From Owenia fusiformis (Eukaryota > Annelida > Polychaeta > Sabellida > Oweniidae): 64,000 nucleotides of DNA. The position numbers and the translations under genes were made by a program. This document shows positions 35,503 through 48,018 of the stretch, piece by piece. The notes beneath the pieces were generated by a model. The model had not been told where the DNA came from and searched no databases. It saw only the letters and a list, made by a program, of their open reading frames with translations. Positions within the stretch are counted from its first letter, which is position 1, and each line of letters starts with the position of its first letter. The DNA is taken from contig CAIIXF020000012.1 of the NCBI GenBank assembly GCA_903813345.2, positions 22,952,184 through 23,016,183 on the forward strand, given 5' to 3'.

Positions 35503-35650
35503 ATTATGTGCTGAGGAACTATGGTATTGTGTCCTAAAGCACGATTGAATTATGTGCTGAGGAACTATGGTATTGTGTGCTGAAGCACAATTGAATTATG
35601 TGCTGAGGAACTATGGTATTGTGTGCTGAAGCACAATTGAATTATGTGCT
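35503..35650. repeat. 46-bp tandem repeat, 3.2 copies
   Basis: Unit beginning ATTATGTGCTGAGGAACTAT. Copies 2 and 3 are identical; copy 1 has a few changes (TCCTAAAGCACGATTGA). Confidence 0.92.
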
Positions 35651-36300
35651 ATAAACAATGTACATGTATATGTGGATGTAAACAATGAATAAATTATACA
35701 AAAAATACAAAACATCATATTACTTTTTCTTAAAATATAATTTTATTATTGTAGATATATAGATTTTTTATTTACAAGCAGAATTCCAGTGTTCTATCAG
35801 ATTTATATTCTTTGTATACCCATTTTATATTTTTGGGATAAGATTATGATTTTTTCTTATAAAATACAAAATATTCCCTGCTATACTCCAGTCTTACTCG
35901 AAATACAAAAAAAAACGTTCTAAGAAACTTGATCACTCCTTATGAAATTATGTACCCCTCCATAAGATTAAGTTCAGCAATAAAAATTCCCATATTGAAC
36001 TACATGATCATGTAATAAGCTCTGTTGTTTAGGTTATCTATAAAGCCTAAAGGGATGGATGTTTTTCAAGGACTGGATTTAAAATGACTTTATTTCCATT
36101 ACCTCTAGTTTTTGCTAAGTTTTTCCATCATTCAAACTTGGTCAGCATTTGATAATCTTTATACACTTGTATTACATACCTAGTGAAGCATTTGTATGGA
36201 AGTCAATGGAGCTGAAGGTCGCCAAACTTTTTTACCATGACAATCTTATGACGTCATTGATATAATGTAGCCATGGAAATAAAGGTATGTAATACCATAA

Positions 36301-37043
36301 TTATGTCCGTATCATTGAATATATGCCTTTATTATATACCCAATATGTAACACTAATCCTGTTTGGTCAATACCTAGTCACGTGTTCCGAAATAGATTTA
36401 CTATTTCCCTCGGAAAGTTAATTCCCTCAAATGTGACGTCAGCGGGAATATACATTTGAACTATTGCCCGCTGATGTCACGATTGCAACTTCTATTACCC
36501 TTGGAAACGTCTGCGCATCATCACTGCGCAGGCGAAAAATGGAGGATGAGCACAAACACAAATCAACTCCGTTCACCATGACAGACGTGCATGAACGATA
36601 CAGTATAAGCAACGTGTATAAAGTTCCCTAAGCTCAATACGTCTGTGTAATTTCAAGTGTTATGATAATCTATTCCACGTGTTAAACGCGATTGAATTTG
36701 TCAAGTGAGAGTCTCAGAGGCTAAAATTTCTGTTGAGCATCTGATGACGTCACAGCTTATAATGCTAACAATGGACCCGGGAGGGGGCTTTCTAAGCCTT
36801 TTTGGCCTTTGCAGAGGAAACGGGACAAGAGTCAGTATAGGGTATATAATAAAACAAATAGTGACTGCCTAATTTCGAGCAATAGTGTAAATAATTTCCC
36901 CTTGGGAATATCCTCTACAATGTACTATTCCCGAAGCCGCAGGCTATATTTGTATATTTGCTCTGTCGTAATATAGCCCTCGTAAGCTCGGGCTATATTG
37001 ATGACAAACCTCAGGCATATATTTATTAATGATATGGACATAA
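36301..37043. mobile_element. MITE-like element with imperfect inverted ends
   Basis: The left end TTATGTCCGTATCATTGA then ATATATGCC mirrors the right end GGCATATAT then AATGATATGGACATAA. The interior is CpG-richer than its surroundings, has paired CGGGAATA/TATTCCCG-type blocks and holds no ORF. The ends resemble the hairpin at 8,778-8,888 (GTCACTATCGTGGCATATGCC pattern). Confidence 0.6.
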
Positions 37044-37914
37044 CTGCTAAGTATGAATTGTAGGCTTTAACATGTAGTTCAATGGAGGAAAGCTAGAATT
37101 CGAGAGGTGAATGAACATCCATGCTACTTATATGGAAATCCCAAAATGATTAATCCAATAAAAATAATGAGCATTTCATTTTATCACACACTAATAATTG
37201 TATCACATGTCCTAGAGTTTCTAAGAAGTCAATTGTGACCATGCATACTGTATCTCTTGTCACACAACTTCATCTATTGTGATAAGACAGACTGTATTAC
37301 CAGGGGTTAACAGTACAGGTGTGTGAGGTTAACAGCAATTAAAGGCAGATGTTTGATGTCACATTATGTAACACATGATGTCACATTATGAAATACATTT
37401 AGAAAGTTGCTGCCTCATATCTGCTACATTAATTCAGATGCAGAAACCTTTCTTTGTATCACATCTTAGTTAATAATTGAATTGTTTGAAAGCTACCATT
37501 TTCTTTTATTCGTGTTCTTCACATTTCTACTTCCCTTTGAGCATACTGGGAATTGCTTTAATTTAATGGCTGTTTTAATATGGCTGATTTGGCGGATTGA
37601 TAAAAAACGCAAAATTAAGTTTCTGCCAATTTTTTGAAAAAATCCCAGGGACCTGAGGTCTCATTGAGAATCCTTTCAATATTTTGATTGTAACCCCATT
37701 TTTACATTTTAGCTCATATACATAATGTATATGATGCCTAGCTATCTATATTTTACTGATGAGTCAATCCTCCATATTTAATAGCAGCCAAAATTCCCAA
37801 ATTTCCCCAATCAATAAATAGCACCAAATTAAAGCAGTTTATTGTTATGATTTTATACAGGGGACCATTTCTCAAAAAAGTGTAGGTCACGATTCCTTAT
37901 TTTCATTTTTCTCA

Positions 37915-38235
37915 TTGTTTTTTCACTATGTTACGACATTAATGGCAGTAATATCATATTGTTTTTCAAATATAGCTTAGGTAATATCATGATGTTTTTC
38001 AAAATGTTACTACATGAATATCATAATGTTTTTTTTACAATGTAACTTTCTTTATATCATTATGTTTCTCAAAATATAACTGTGGTAATATCATTGTTTT
38101 TTACAATGTAATATCATAATGTTTCTTACAATATAAGTGTGATAATATCATAATGTTTCTTACAATATAAGTGTGATAATATCATAATGTTCCTTACAAT
38201 ATAAGTGTGATAATATCATAATGTTTTTCACAATG
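37915..38235. repeat. 34-bp degenerate tandem repeat
   Basis: Units of GTTTCTTACAATATAAGTGT plus GATAATATCATAAT. Units are regular at 38,115-38,220 and decay upstream to 37,915. Confidence 0.85.
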
Positions 38236-41200
38236 TAAACTTTGGCAATATTGTAAAGCACAAATGAACTGGAGGAATCGTAATCCACAATGTTTTTGAA
38301 AAACAGTCCAAGAGTAATTTGCTAAGTTGAACATCTCTTCCCTTTTATTGAATAATATTTTCCATTATGTCATCATTTCCAGATTTTCCCATCTACATAT
38401 TGGCTCAATAAGCAATCTTGTGGTTTAATTGCAATAACCACAACCACATTGTATGTAAACCACATTGTATTTTATAAAAATGAATGTGCATGTACATGTT
38501 AAGCCACAGAGTAACTTTTAAATACTCGTACACATTTAATTTGTGAAGCATGTTTTAGGCTGGTGGGTATTGGTACTTTAATTCTCAAGCACTAGAATTC
38601 TTTATTTATTCTTGTATCCCATACCCAATGAGCTTATACATATACATAACATACAGAATATATATTGTATACACTGAGAGAAGGGTAGACATTTTTGTAT
38701 CCGTTCGACTATTTCCTGGATCAGAGACATCCAGAAATATCTATCCCCCTCCCCCAGTCCTTTGTATACAGTTTACCAAAATCAATAAATAGTTACCCTG
38801 TTACCCTTAATATGCATGCAATATCAAATGTTACCCTTTATCATGGGCGTAGTGCCTGGTACGCCTGGGACGAACAGGCGTACCTGATGGTTGCAAATAC
38901 ACTCCAAATACAACCATTTCTGAATGCTCCTTTTTTGCTTTGTTCAACTTGTGTTCCTATAGTGGCATTGTACTCATAAAAATAATGCAACATCCGTATT
39001 TATGTACATGTCACTTCTTTAAAACCGTATTCTCATCAATTGACCATGTGATAGTAACTCAAGACTATTCATTTTTTTTAAAAACTGCATATTTTATATT
39101 GCATATTTGTGTTTCTAGCCAGCTCAAGTTGGCCTATAAAAGCTTTGATTTCCATGCAAAGTGGCCACAAATATTAAATGTGCGGCATGGGTGACTATCT
39201 GATTATGCTTTTAATTAACTGAGCCAGAAAATCTGATTTTCTAATGTAGCATGGTGCAGATCAGTGCTGTATAATATGTAAAGTATAGATGAAATAAAAG
39301 TAAATAAATATATGTTTCACATAATTAGGTAATGAGATGTTTCCTACTATGTTTTGTTTCTACTATTATTAGAAACATTATATGCATGCATTTAGAAACA
39401 TGTGTGACAATAATGTTTTTATCATACCCTTGGACTACCTTAAGGCACTTGTTTAAATTGACAACACATGTTTTTAAAGTATCCTTGGATTTATAATACA
39501 TGTTTTATCATAAACTTAAACTACCTTTGAACTACCTTAAGGCACTTATGTGACAATAGATGTCTTAAAAATCATACCCTTGGACTTCCTCAAGGCATAT
39601 TTGTGCAACAGTGCAGTTGACTGATTATATGAAGAATTTACATTAAAAATATTTAAAAATATATACTGTAGATGACTGCAATTTTGCATAACACATATAA
39701 TATATATACATTTGTCGTTTAAAACAGAATGGAAGTAAAAAATAATCATAACCTCAAAGCATATATCTTTCGTTTTACCATAAATAACATCATAATATAA
39801 AATTCACTTCTCTATTTCTCACACTTGAGAGAAATTGGGACACAGGCACCTGGTGGATGACTATATTGAACATATTTCCAACATTAAGCACCAAATTGGG
39901 AGCATTTCAAAAGATCAGTGTCAGAAAATTAACTGTATTTGAACAGTTAGGGGAAGGGGTCTTTAACCTTAAAAGTTAGTATTCCTACATTGAAGAATTA
40001 CAAAAATTGACTGCATTACATTAAAGGGACCCAACACCATGGTCACATGATCAGTCGTGTGGAGGTAAGCTCCCAGTTGAAATAAAACCACTGTCCTCCT
40101 TTGGTTTCTGTGAAAAGTAGCTAATACCCTCATGTATTGGTCAGTATGTGTGTCACACGACTAATCCCCACCATATGCTTCATTCAACATATTTTATGCT
40201 ATTGAGCTGCATATATAAACAGTACTTTGCAACTAAGGTCATACAGTATACTTACCCCTTGCAAATTGTAATTTATTGAATTCACAGTAAACCCATCAAT
40301 TTTTAAGAAAACAAAGAATATTGTTCTCATGGATCTATTATTTATGTTAGACTAACTATGAAAATATAAATATGAAATAATATGTTAGCTTGAAGTCATA
40401 TATAAGATGAAAATATATGTTCATGCATTTGCATTTTTCCAAAGGGAATATTCCCATGTAAGTAAATACAGGTGCAATATATAATTTATATGTATATCTA
40501 TGTCATCTGTCTATACATGCGCGTATAGCCTAGTGTTACATGTGAACAAGATGGTTCTGGAAAGAAATGAGCGTGACAGATTTGCTAAAATGCCACATAC
40601 ACCACAAAAGCAAGACCAATTTGAAAGTAAGTTCATTATTCTCAAGGGTACACTTCAAGTGAAAGCTACATTGCTACAGGGTGGCCTATCATTCTGAGAC
40701 AAATGTATTATCCAACGATTGTGATTTTCGAAGCTAAAATATAATATCTTGAGCAGATGGAAATACATTCCCATGAGATATGTATATATAGTCAAAAGTG
40801 ATAACTATTTATTGAGTGTAATGAAATGTATCCTTCGCTAACTGCTTTTGTTTGAGATAATTATCATGAAATGTTTTTAAATCAATTTTTATGTGTGTCA
40901 TTGATCCTAATCCACCCTGTAGTCTGGTGTTTGTAGAGCATTGCGACTCGTACAACTTATTCTCACAAATATCAAACCTCATTTACTAATTAATTTTTTG
41001 TGTGAATATGAAGAGTCCAAGCATTGCTTTTTTATGTTTATTGTATAGCTATATTTAGCCTTGATATCCATGATTTTTTAAAACAAAATCTCACCGTTAG
41101 ATTTCGGGCTATTCATGTTTACTCATTTGTCTAATTGGAAAACAATGCAAATCTCATTTTTTCAAAGGAAAAAAATTGAAATTCTAAGACGGTGAAAAAT

Positions 41201-41887
41201 CATTAAAAAATACACAGATTCAGAATCCGGCAAGCATTTTCCCTTATTCCTCTCCGTTAAGAAGTTTTGCAAGGTGTTGGATTCCTTTAAATGTTTAAAA
41301 ATATAGGGTTATCAATGAAATAACGCATATCAGCATTTCTCAAATACAGTTATGAGGGAGAGGGAGGAGGTCACAGATTAACTGTTCAAATACAATAGTA
41401 GGCCTAATCCAATATTGAAATATTGAGATGCTCCCTTAATCCTGATGAAAATGTTACTGGACTTATGAGCACTAAAATATGAAAATACATGTAAACATGA
41501 CAGCCTGCATTGTATGTACATCTGATTAAATAACATTAGCAGTCAAATTATGCAGTTATGAACAATTAAAATGTTCAACCATATTGTCCTATCTAGGGGA
41601 AGGTCTGACCCCCAAACCCCTGTTATTTGAGCTGACAGGTAAGTGCAGAATCAGCAGTGAAAATAGACTGCATATCGAGGTGTACCCCCACTACTCCTAC
41701 CCCATTATGCCCCCCTCACCCTTTATCTACCCCTCCCCACTACAATGTGTTTGACTAGAAACCATAAATGAATTGACTTTTTTGATTTTTAATCAAATGC
41801 ATCTTTGAAGTGAAAGTAACACATCTACATGGTCATTACACCTATCAGTGCCAGCTTAATGATATAAAAGTAGAATATTCATGAACG
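38236..41887. other. Intergenic, no gene seen
   Basis: AT-rich sequence. A weak imperfect repeat (ATACCCTTGGACT, TACCTTAAGGCACTT) recurs at about 39,423, 39,530 and 39,573. The 3' UTR of the SCARB gene must lie at the right end, but no convincing poly(A) signal was fixed. Confidence 0.45.
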
Positions 41888-44143
41888 CTATTTGAAATGA
41901 TAGTTTTGTTCTTTAAAAGGATCATTGATGGGTGTTTGTTCTCCAATTGGTGTTGGTTCACCAATGGGTATTTGTTCACTAATGGTCGTTTGTTCTTCAA
42001 TGGGTGACTGTTCTCCAATGGGCATTTGCTCACTAATTGGTGTTTGTTCTCCAATAGGCACTTGTTCATTAATGGGCATTTTTTCATCAATGGGTATTTG
42101 CTTACTGATGGGCATTTGTTCAATGATTGGCTTTTGTTCTCCAATAGGTGTTTGTTCTTCAATGGGCATTTGTTCACCAATGGGCATTTGTTCACCAATG
42201 GGCTTTTGTTCATCAACTGGGGTTTGTTCTCCCATGGGTTTTTGTTCACCAATAGGAGCTTGTTCATCAATGAGTATTTTAGGGGAGGCAAGGGTTGGGC
42301 TTGTTATCTTCACAACAGGGACAGGGGGTAGAGTATCCTCTGTATGTTCAACGTAATGTAAAGAAGGTGTAGGGGAGGGGCTCTGGAGGGCAGGGTTTTC
42401 TTTAGGAGGTGATAGCACACTGTCAGGACTAGGTTCATTAACAGGGACTTCTTTATCAGGAATTAAATCTTTGGGGTCCTCAGAAGGGACAGAAGATAGG
42501 GTCAGAGGGGGTTTATCTTTTGAAGGGTTGGGAGAGGGAGGGGGTACACCAATGGAAGAGTGGGGATACTGAGAGGAAGTGGGTCCGTCCTCAGTTGGAA
42601 CACCATTGGGAGTTGGGCCATTACCATATTGAGGATTATTTTCTGACAAAAGGGGCGTTCTTTCATTCGGAGGGATATCATCAATTTCTCTCGTGCTGCC
42701 CCTGGAAAATGCATCATCAGGAATATTCCTTCGTAAGAACAAGAGAATTGCTGATACAATCACCATCAAGCTCCCTATAATGATCATCGCAATTTGAGCA
42801 ACAAAACTTAGCAATTTTGGATTCAGGAGCTGCATTTGGACTTTTGCAGCACTTGCATCGTCAATGACAGTAGATTCATTGATCCAAGCCACTGGGAAGA
42901 CCATTGTTTGAATGTTGCCTGTTTGAAGGACTGAATCAACTTTTTGCAGATATATATTAATCTGAAGTCGTTTGAATGCCTTCATAATGAACCCTGTGTT
43001 AGGTTCAGCACAAACATCAGTTCGATGCTGTATGCCTGGGTGCATGTTATAGATGGCGTCCTTGTACTTTGAATCAGCCATATAAAAGTGTGGGTACGAT
43101 ACAACAAGTGGGATATGGAATCTATCGATGATTTGACAGGTACTGATATTGAGTACACCTGTACCCATACAATGATCAGGAGGTGTGCAGAACCCTTTAT
43201 TCAATGGTTCAATGGTTGCGTTAGCTAGTTCACGATAGGGGCCTGTATAGCGATATAAAGGAATACCCTGTGGTGTGACATCATCCGCTTCATAGAGGCC
43301 AATCACACTGCGACAAATATCTGATGAAAACATACCAACGATTCTGTCACGATTTAAAAATGGCGGCCCTATAGATCCATCTGTGCCATTAATTTGATCA
43401 GCAAGTGATGTGGTCCAATAAGGCACTGAGCTCATTCCATTGTACTTATCTATAACACCAAGGAACTGAATATCATTTTCGCCAGTTTGGACTGTATATA
43501 GTCCATCATCTGTGTTATTTTTCCCAGCTCGAATCCCGACCATATCTTGAGTGAACCAACTAGGATCAACAACCTTTGCAGCTGCTAGGCCTTTATCCTT
43601 ATATCCCCAGACCATGTCTTTAACAGATTTCCTCACAAATAGCTCCTCTGTAAATAATCCAAGTGCAACTGTTGCAGCATCTCGTACAATTGCTGGGGAA
43701 TTTACCACTGCAGTTGCAAGTGTTGCTAGGGGGATATTCACTGTCAGAAACGTCTCGTTATCCAGTCCAACAGACATCTCCGGGACAAAATTATAACTAA
43801 ATATCTGTCTATAGGAAACTGTTCCATTTTGATTAAATGTAATATTTACTTTATGACGGTGTTCTCTGTATGTGTAGGGGCCACGTTCTACAACATAGGG
43901 TTTCTCCCCTTGCATCACCTCAGCTGGGTTTTTCAAATCAAATGTCCAAAATTGGAGATAAATAGGTGGCGCTGGATTCCTCCATTGTTCGTAACCTTGG
44001 GTACCATTTTTGAGTATCACATTATTGATGATCTGTTGACGGATTATGAGATGAAGGACGGGAATTGATATCAAACCAATTGCCAGGATGATGGAGCCCA
44101 CGATTAAACAGATCCATGTTGTACGCCTGCTGCAATTTAACAT
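41888..44143 (-). CDS. CD36/SCARB-family scavenger receptor, LIMP-2-like, with extended repetitive tail
   Basis: 751 residues in a single coding exon. CD36-family proteins are two-pass receptors with a large luminal/extracellular lipid- or enzyme-binding domain. TM1 is at about 9-33. The ectodomain (about 34-445) has family hallmarks: NGTQGYEQW, RGPYTYRE, VWGYKD, ICRSVIGLYE, GFCTPPDHCMGTGVLNIS, SYPHFYMAD, MHPGIQH, RLQINIYLQ and TMVFPVAWINES, plus several NxS/T sites. TM2 is at about 447-472. The cytosolic tail starts RRNIPDD and contains ERTPLL (about 491-497), a [DE]xxxL[LI] lysosomal sorting signal like that of LIMP-2. A Pro/Ser-rich part and ~20 hexapeptide repeats follow. Usual family length is 470-510, so the tail adds about 250 residues. 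Vertebrate relatives have about a dozen exons; one coding exon suggests retroposition or intron loss. Confidence 0.93.
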   Translation of the reverse strand: MLNCSRRTTWICLIVGSIILAIGLISIPVLHLIIRQQIINNVILKNGTQGYEQWRNPAPPIYLQFWTFDLKNPAEVMQGEKPYVVERGPYTYREHRHKVNITFNQNGTVSYRQIFSYNFVPEMSVGLDNETFLTVNIPLATLATAVVNSPAIVRDAATVALGLFTEELFVRKSVKDMVWGYKDKGLAAAKVVDPSWFTQDMVGIRAGKNNTDDGLYTVQTGENDIQFLGVIDKYNGMSSVPYWTTSLADQINGTDGSIGPPFLNRDRIVGMFSSDICRSVIGLYEADDVTPQGIPLYRYTGPYRELANATIEPLNKGFCTPPDHCMGTGVLNISTCQIIDRFHIPLVVSYPHFYMADSKYKDAIYNMHPGIQHRTDVCAEPNTGFIMKAFKRLQINIYLQKVDSVLQTGNIQTMVFPVAWINESTVIDDASAAKVQMQLLNPKLLSFVAQIAMIIIGSLMVIVSAILLFLRRNIPDDAFSRGSTREIDDIPPNERTPLLSENNPQYGNGPTPNGVPTEDGPTSSQYPHSSIGVPPPSPNPSKDKPPLTLSSVPSEDPKDLIPDKEVPVNEPSPDSVLSPPKENPALQSPSPTPSLHYVEHTEDTLPPVPVVKITSPTLASPKILIDEQAPIGEQKPMGEQTPVDEQKPIGEQMPIGEQMPIEEQTPIGEQKPIIEQMPISKQIPIDEKMPINEQVPIGEQTPISEQMPIGEQSPIEEQTTISEQIPIGEPTPIGEQTPINDPFKEQNYHFK
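41905..42270 (-). repeat. 18-bp coding repeat encoding IGEQxP hexapeptides
   Basis: About 20 degenerate 18-bp units in frame. On the - strand they encode IGEQTP, IGEQMP, IEEQTP, ISEQMP and similar, covering about residues 625-746 of the SCARB-family tail. The repeat is acidic and proline-spaced; one unit carries Lys for Glu (ISKQIP). Confidence 0.93.
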
Positions 44144-44162
44144 TGTCCCAAGATGTAGTCTG
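44144..44162 (-). other. Candidate 5' UTR splice acceptor of the SCARB-family gene
   Basis: On the - strand TTCTAATTTCAG|ACTACATC precedes the ATG by 16 nt. This implies a non-coding upstream exon, so the 30-bp minisatellite beyond it would lie in a 5' intron or the promoter region. Confidence 0.45.
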
Positions 44163-44291
44163 AAATTAGAACATACTTATTACTTATTTAGGAAATGTGA
44201 CATATGTTTAGCTCCAAAACAGCAAATAATAATATTCCAAATTCCAAGATAAGACAAGGCATTACATGCAAAATGTCACAACAGCTGTCAA

Positions 44292-46373
44292 TTGTTACAG
44301 ACACTGAACAACGAATGGCATTTGTTACAGACACTGAACAACGAATGGCATTTGTTACAGACACTGAACAACGAATGGCATTTGTTACAGACACTGAACA
44401 ACGAATGGCATTTGTTACAGACACTGAGCAACGAATGGCATTTGTTACAGACACTGAACAACGAATGGCATTTGTTACAGACACTGAACAACGAATGGCA
44501 TTTGTTACAGACACTGAACAACGAATGGCATTTGTTACAGACACTGAACAACGAATGGCATTTGTTACAGACACTGAACAACGAATGGCATTTGTTACAG
44601 ACACTGAACAACGAATGGCATTTGTTACAGACACTGAACAACGAATGGCATTTGTTACAGACACTGAGCAACGAATGGCATTTGTTACAGACACTGAACA
44701 ACGAATGGCATTTGTTACAGACACTGAACAACGAATGGCATTTGTTACAGACACTGAACAACGAATGGCATTTGTTACAGACACTGAACAACGAATGGCA
44801 TTTGTTACAGACACTGAACAACGAATGGCATTTGTTACAGACACTGAACAACGAATGGCATTTGTTACAGACACTGAACAACGAATGGCATTTGTTACAG
44901 ACACTGAACAACGAATGGCATTTGTTACAGACACTGAACAACGAATGGCATTTGTTACAGACACTGAACAACGAATGGCATTTGTTACAGACACTGAACA
45001 ACGATTGGCATTTGTTACAGACACTGAACAACGATTGGCATTTGTTACAGACACTGAACAACGAATGGCATTTGTTACAGACACTGAACAACGAATGGCA
45101 TTTGTTACAGACACTGAACAACGAATGGCATTTGTTACAGACACTGAACAACGAATGGTATTTGTAACAGACACTGAACAACGAATGATATTTGTTACAG
45201 ACACTGAACAACGAATGGCATTTGTTACAGACACTGAGCAATGAATGGCATTTGTTACAGACACTGAACAACGAATGGCATTTGTTACAGACACTGAACA
45301 ACGAATGGCATTTGTTACAGACACTGAACAACGAATGGCATTTGTTACAGACACTGAACAACGAATGGCATTTGTTACAGACGCCGACCAATGAATGGCA
45401 TTTGTTACAGACACTGAGCAATGAATGGCATTTGTTACAGACACTGAACAACGAATGGCATTTGTTACAGACACTGAACAACGAATGGCATTTGTTACAG
45501 ACACTGAACAACGAATGGCATTTGTTACAGACGCCGACCAATGAATGGCATTTGTTACAGACACTGAACAACGAATGGCATTTGTTACAGACGCCGACCA
45601 ATGAATGGCATTTGTTACAGACACTGAGCAATGAATGGCATTTGTTACAGACACTGAGCAACGAATGGCATTTCTTACAGACACTGAACAAGGAATGGCA
45701 TTTGTTACAGACACTGAACAACGAATGGCATTTGTTACAGACGCCGACCAATGAATGGCATTTGTTACAGACACTGAGCAATGAATGGCATTTGTTACAG
45801 ACACTGAGCAACGAATGGCATTTGTTACAGACGCCGACCAATGAATGGCATTTGTTACAGACACTGAGCAATGAATGGCATTTGTTACAGACACTGAACA
45901 ACGAATGGCATTTGTTACAGACACTGAGCAACGAATGGCATTTGTTACAGACGCCGACCAATGAATGGCATTTGTTACAGACACTGAGCAATGAATGGCA
46001 TTTGTTACAGACACTGAGCAACGAATGGCATTTGTTACAGACGCCGACCAATGAATGGCATTTGTTACAGACACTGAGCAACGAATGGCATTTGTTACAG
46101 ACACTGAACAATGAATGGCATTTGTTACAGACACTGAGCAACGAATGGCATTTGTTACAGACGCCGACCAATGAATGGCATTTGTTACAGACACTGAGCA
46201 ACGAATGGCATTTGTTACAGACACTGAGCAACGAATGGCATTTGTTACAGACGCCGACCAATGAATGGCATTTGTTACAGACACTGAGCAACGAATGGCA
46301 TTTGTTACAGACACCGACCAATGAATGGCATTTGTTACAGACACCGACCAATGAATGGCATTTGTTACAGACA
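44292..46373. repeat. 30-bp minisatellite, about 69 copies, two-domain organisation
   Basis: Unit ACGAATGGCATTTGTTACAG plus ACACTGAACA. From 44,292 to about 45,360 the copies are almost identical. From about 45,361 the array mixes four unit types (ACACTGAACAACGA, ACACTGAGCAATGA, ACACTGAGCAACGA, ACGCCGACCAATGA) in recurring groups of two to four, i.e. higher-order repeats. The period is divisible by three and has no stop in several frames, producing long spurious ORFs on both strands. Confidence 0.98.
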
Positions 46374-47577
46374 CCACACACCAAACACTGACCACCAATC
46401 ACCGAATACCAGCCATAAAAAAAGTTGGAGACTATATGTCAACACTTCTGACATTATGGTGACAGAAAAACATGTCATTATTCTCTTTACACACCTGTTT
46501 TTCATCATACATTAGAAATATAATTCTAGGCATTGAAATTGTAAGTCTCTCAAACCTAAAACATTCTCTTCTCTGAAATTTTATTTTCATGTCACATAAC
46601 TCATTCAAGTCCGAGCCCCAGGCGGTCATAACTTCAGTGTTAGACAATCTGTCTAATATACATTGTTTTATGTTGTAAATAATCCTGAAAATGGTTACTG
46701 CTCTTAACTGATAAATGTGACTTGCAAAAGTTGTCAAATCAACACATTCTTACCCCCTGGTCAATTTTTAGGGGGTAACTAAATAACAATAACTTTTTAC
46801 CATAACTTTGAATGGAGCAAGAGAAGTTTTCACCCAAAGCCTGGAGGAGCTGTATAGCTTTAACTATAACTTTGTCACCTTAACAAAGGCTGGTAAAGTC
46901 AAGATTATACGATTTGGAGATTATTAACTTCCAGATGAATGTAACAAAGAAATTCTCAATTTATCAGCAAACTTTATTGACAAAGTTATGCACCATTCAA
47001 AAGTTTGCGTTAGACCCCCCCCACGCAGGGACCGGAGGGTAAGGGATTTGATACACAATATTGTCCCAAGTGGTAAGAATTTGACAAAGATTGTCTTCAC
47101 GGGGGTGAGGAATTTGATTTACATGTGCCTGGGTATGGGGATTTTTGACTGAATCTGTTTCGTCCAGTATACACTTTAGGAATAATACTGAGCAGTTTTT
47201 CTAGAATAATACTGAGCAGTGTCGTAGCAGATTTATTGCTCCAAGGGTAGGGAAATTGACACATTTATTTGGCCATATTGTAGAACTGACAAATCGTTTA
47301 AAATTCCTAATTTTAAACAAGGAGTCCCAATTATAAAGATTTTCAAATTTAGACATGGAAACACTTTACACTTAGCGGGTTGATTTGAAACTAATTTTCT
47401 GGCTACTCGAGTCCATAAAAACTCTGATAGTGCGAGTCTTTTTATGAACATAATGTTTCTAATAGAAATCATTTGACGATTATGAGAAAGCATTAAGTCA
47501 AATCCAAAGTGGAATCTGAAATAAAAGTGAAAAAATATTGCACGGATGTGAAAGAACAAACTTCTGGTTTAATAAAA
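46374..47577. other. No recognisable gene
   Basis: Region between the minisatellite and the candidate exon at 47,578. Short runs only, such as a C-run near 47,013. It may hold the 5' non-coding exon and promoter of the - strand SCARB gene. Confidence 0.4.
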
Positions 47578-47651
47578 ATGGCGGAGACGAAGGTGATGAA
47601 GGAAGACGAAGAATTAGAGGATTTTCTTTTGCCATTATCAATCAATATAAG
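47578..47651 (+). CDS. Candidate first coding exon, unidentified
   Basis: ATG in good context (AAAATGG) followed by MAETKVMKEDEELEDFLLPL and SINI, ending AG|GTACAT with two bases of a codon left over. Codon use looks coding and the acidic amphipathic sequence is plausible. Phase excludes splicing to the HIP1R exon at 55,251 in frame, so it is not a simple alternative HIP1R start. No partner exon was found and the family is not recognised. Confidence 0.35.
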
Positions 47652-48018
47652 GTACATACACAAATTCTAGTTGCATATATGGAAAATAGATACATTTCCA
47701 AAGGCTATAACAAAAATAGAAACATTTATATTTATCCCAACTTTGTATATTATAGTTTGTTTTGTAGATTAGCTATCATATCTGTGTCCTCTTATATTTT
47801 GATACTTCTCTGCCATGTTATTTTCAGAAAAATTAACATGGCTGAAACTCCCTAAATTACGAAAGGCCACAGCTTTGCTGCACATTATACATTACTATCT
47901 GAAATAAACAAAAGTTAGGATAAGTATAAATGTTTCTATTTCTACATAAACTGTTTCAATTTGGTCGTTTGATTGCTTATTAAATTCAAAGTACTCACAC
48001 ATTAAAAATTTTACTATA

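Noticed and set aside
35503-38235. Evenly spaced repeats considered as a CRISPR-like array
   Set aside because: Units are directly abutting tandem copies without unique spacers, in a eukaryotic genome.
41925-42356. + strand ORF reading GVCSPIG/MGICS repeats
   Set aside because: Antisense of the 18-bp repeat that codes the SCARB-family tail; the - strand frame continues a clear CD36-family protein.
44188-46402. Long overlapping ORFs of up to 736 codons on both strands, reading SVTNAIRC- or LLQTLNNEWH-type repeats
   Set aside because: They are produced by a 30-bp tandem repeat whose period is a multiple of three and has no stop. Several frames and both strands are open at once, which is arithmetic and not coding selection.
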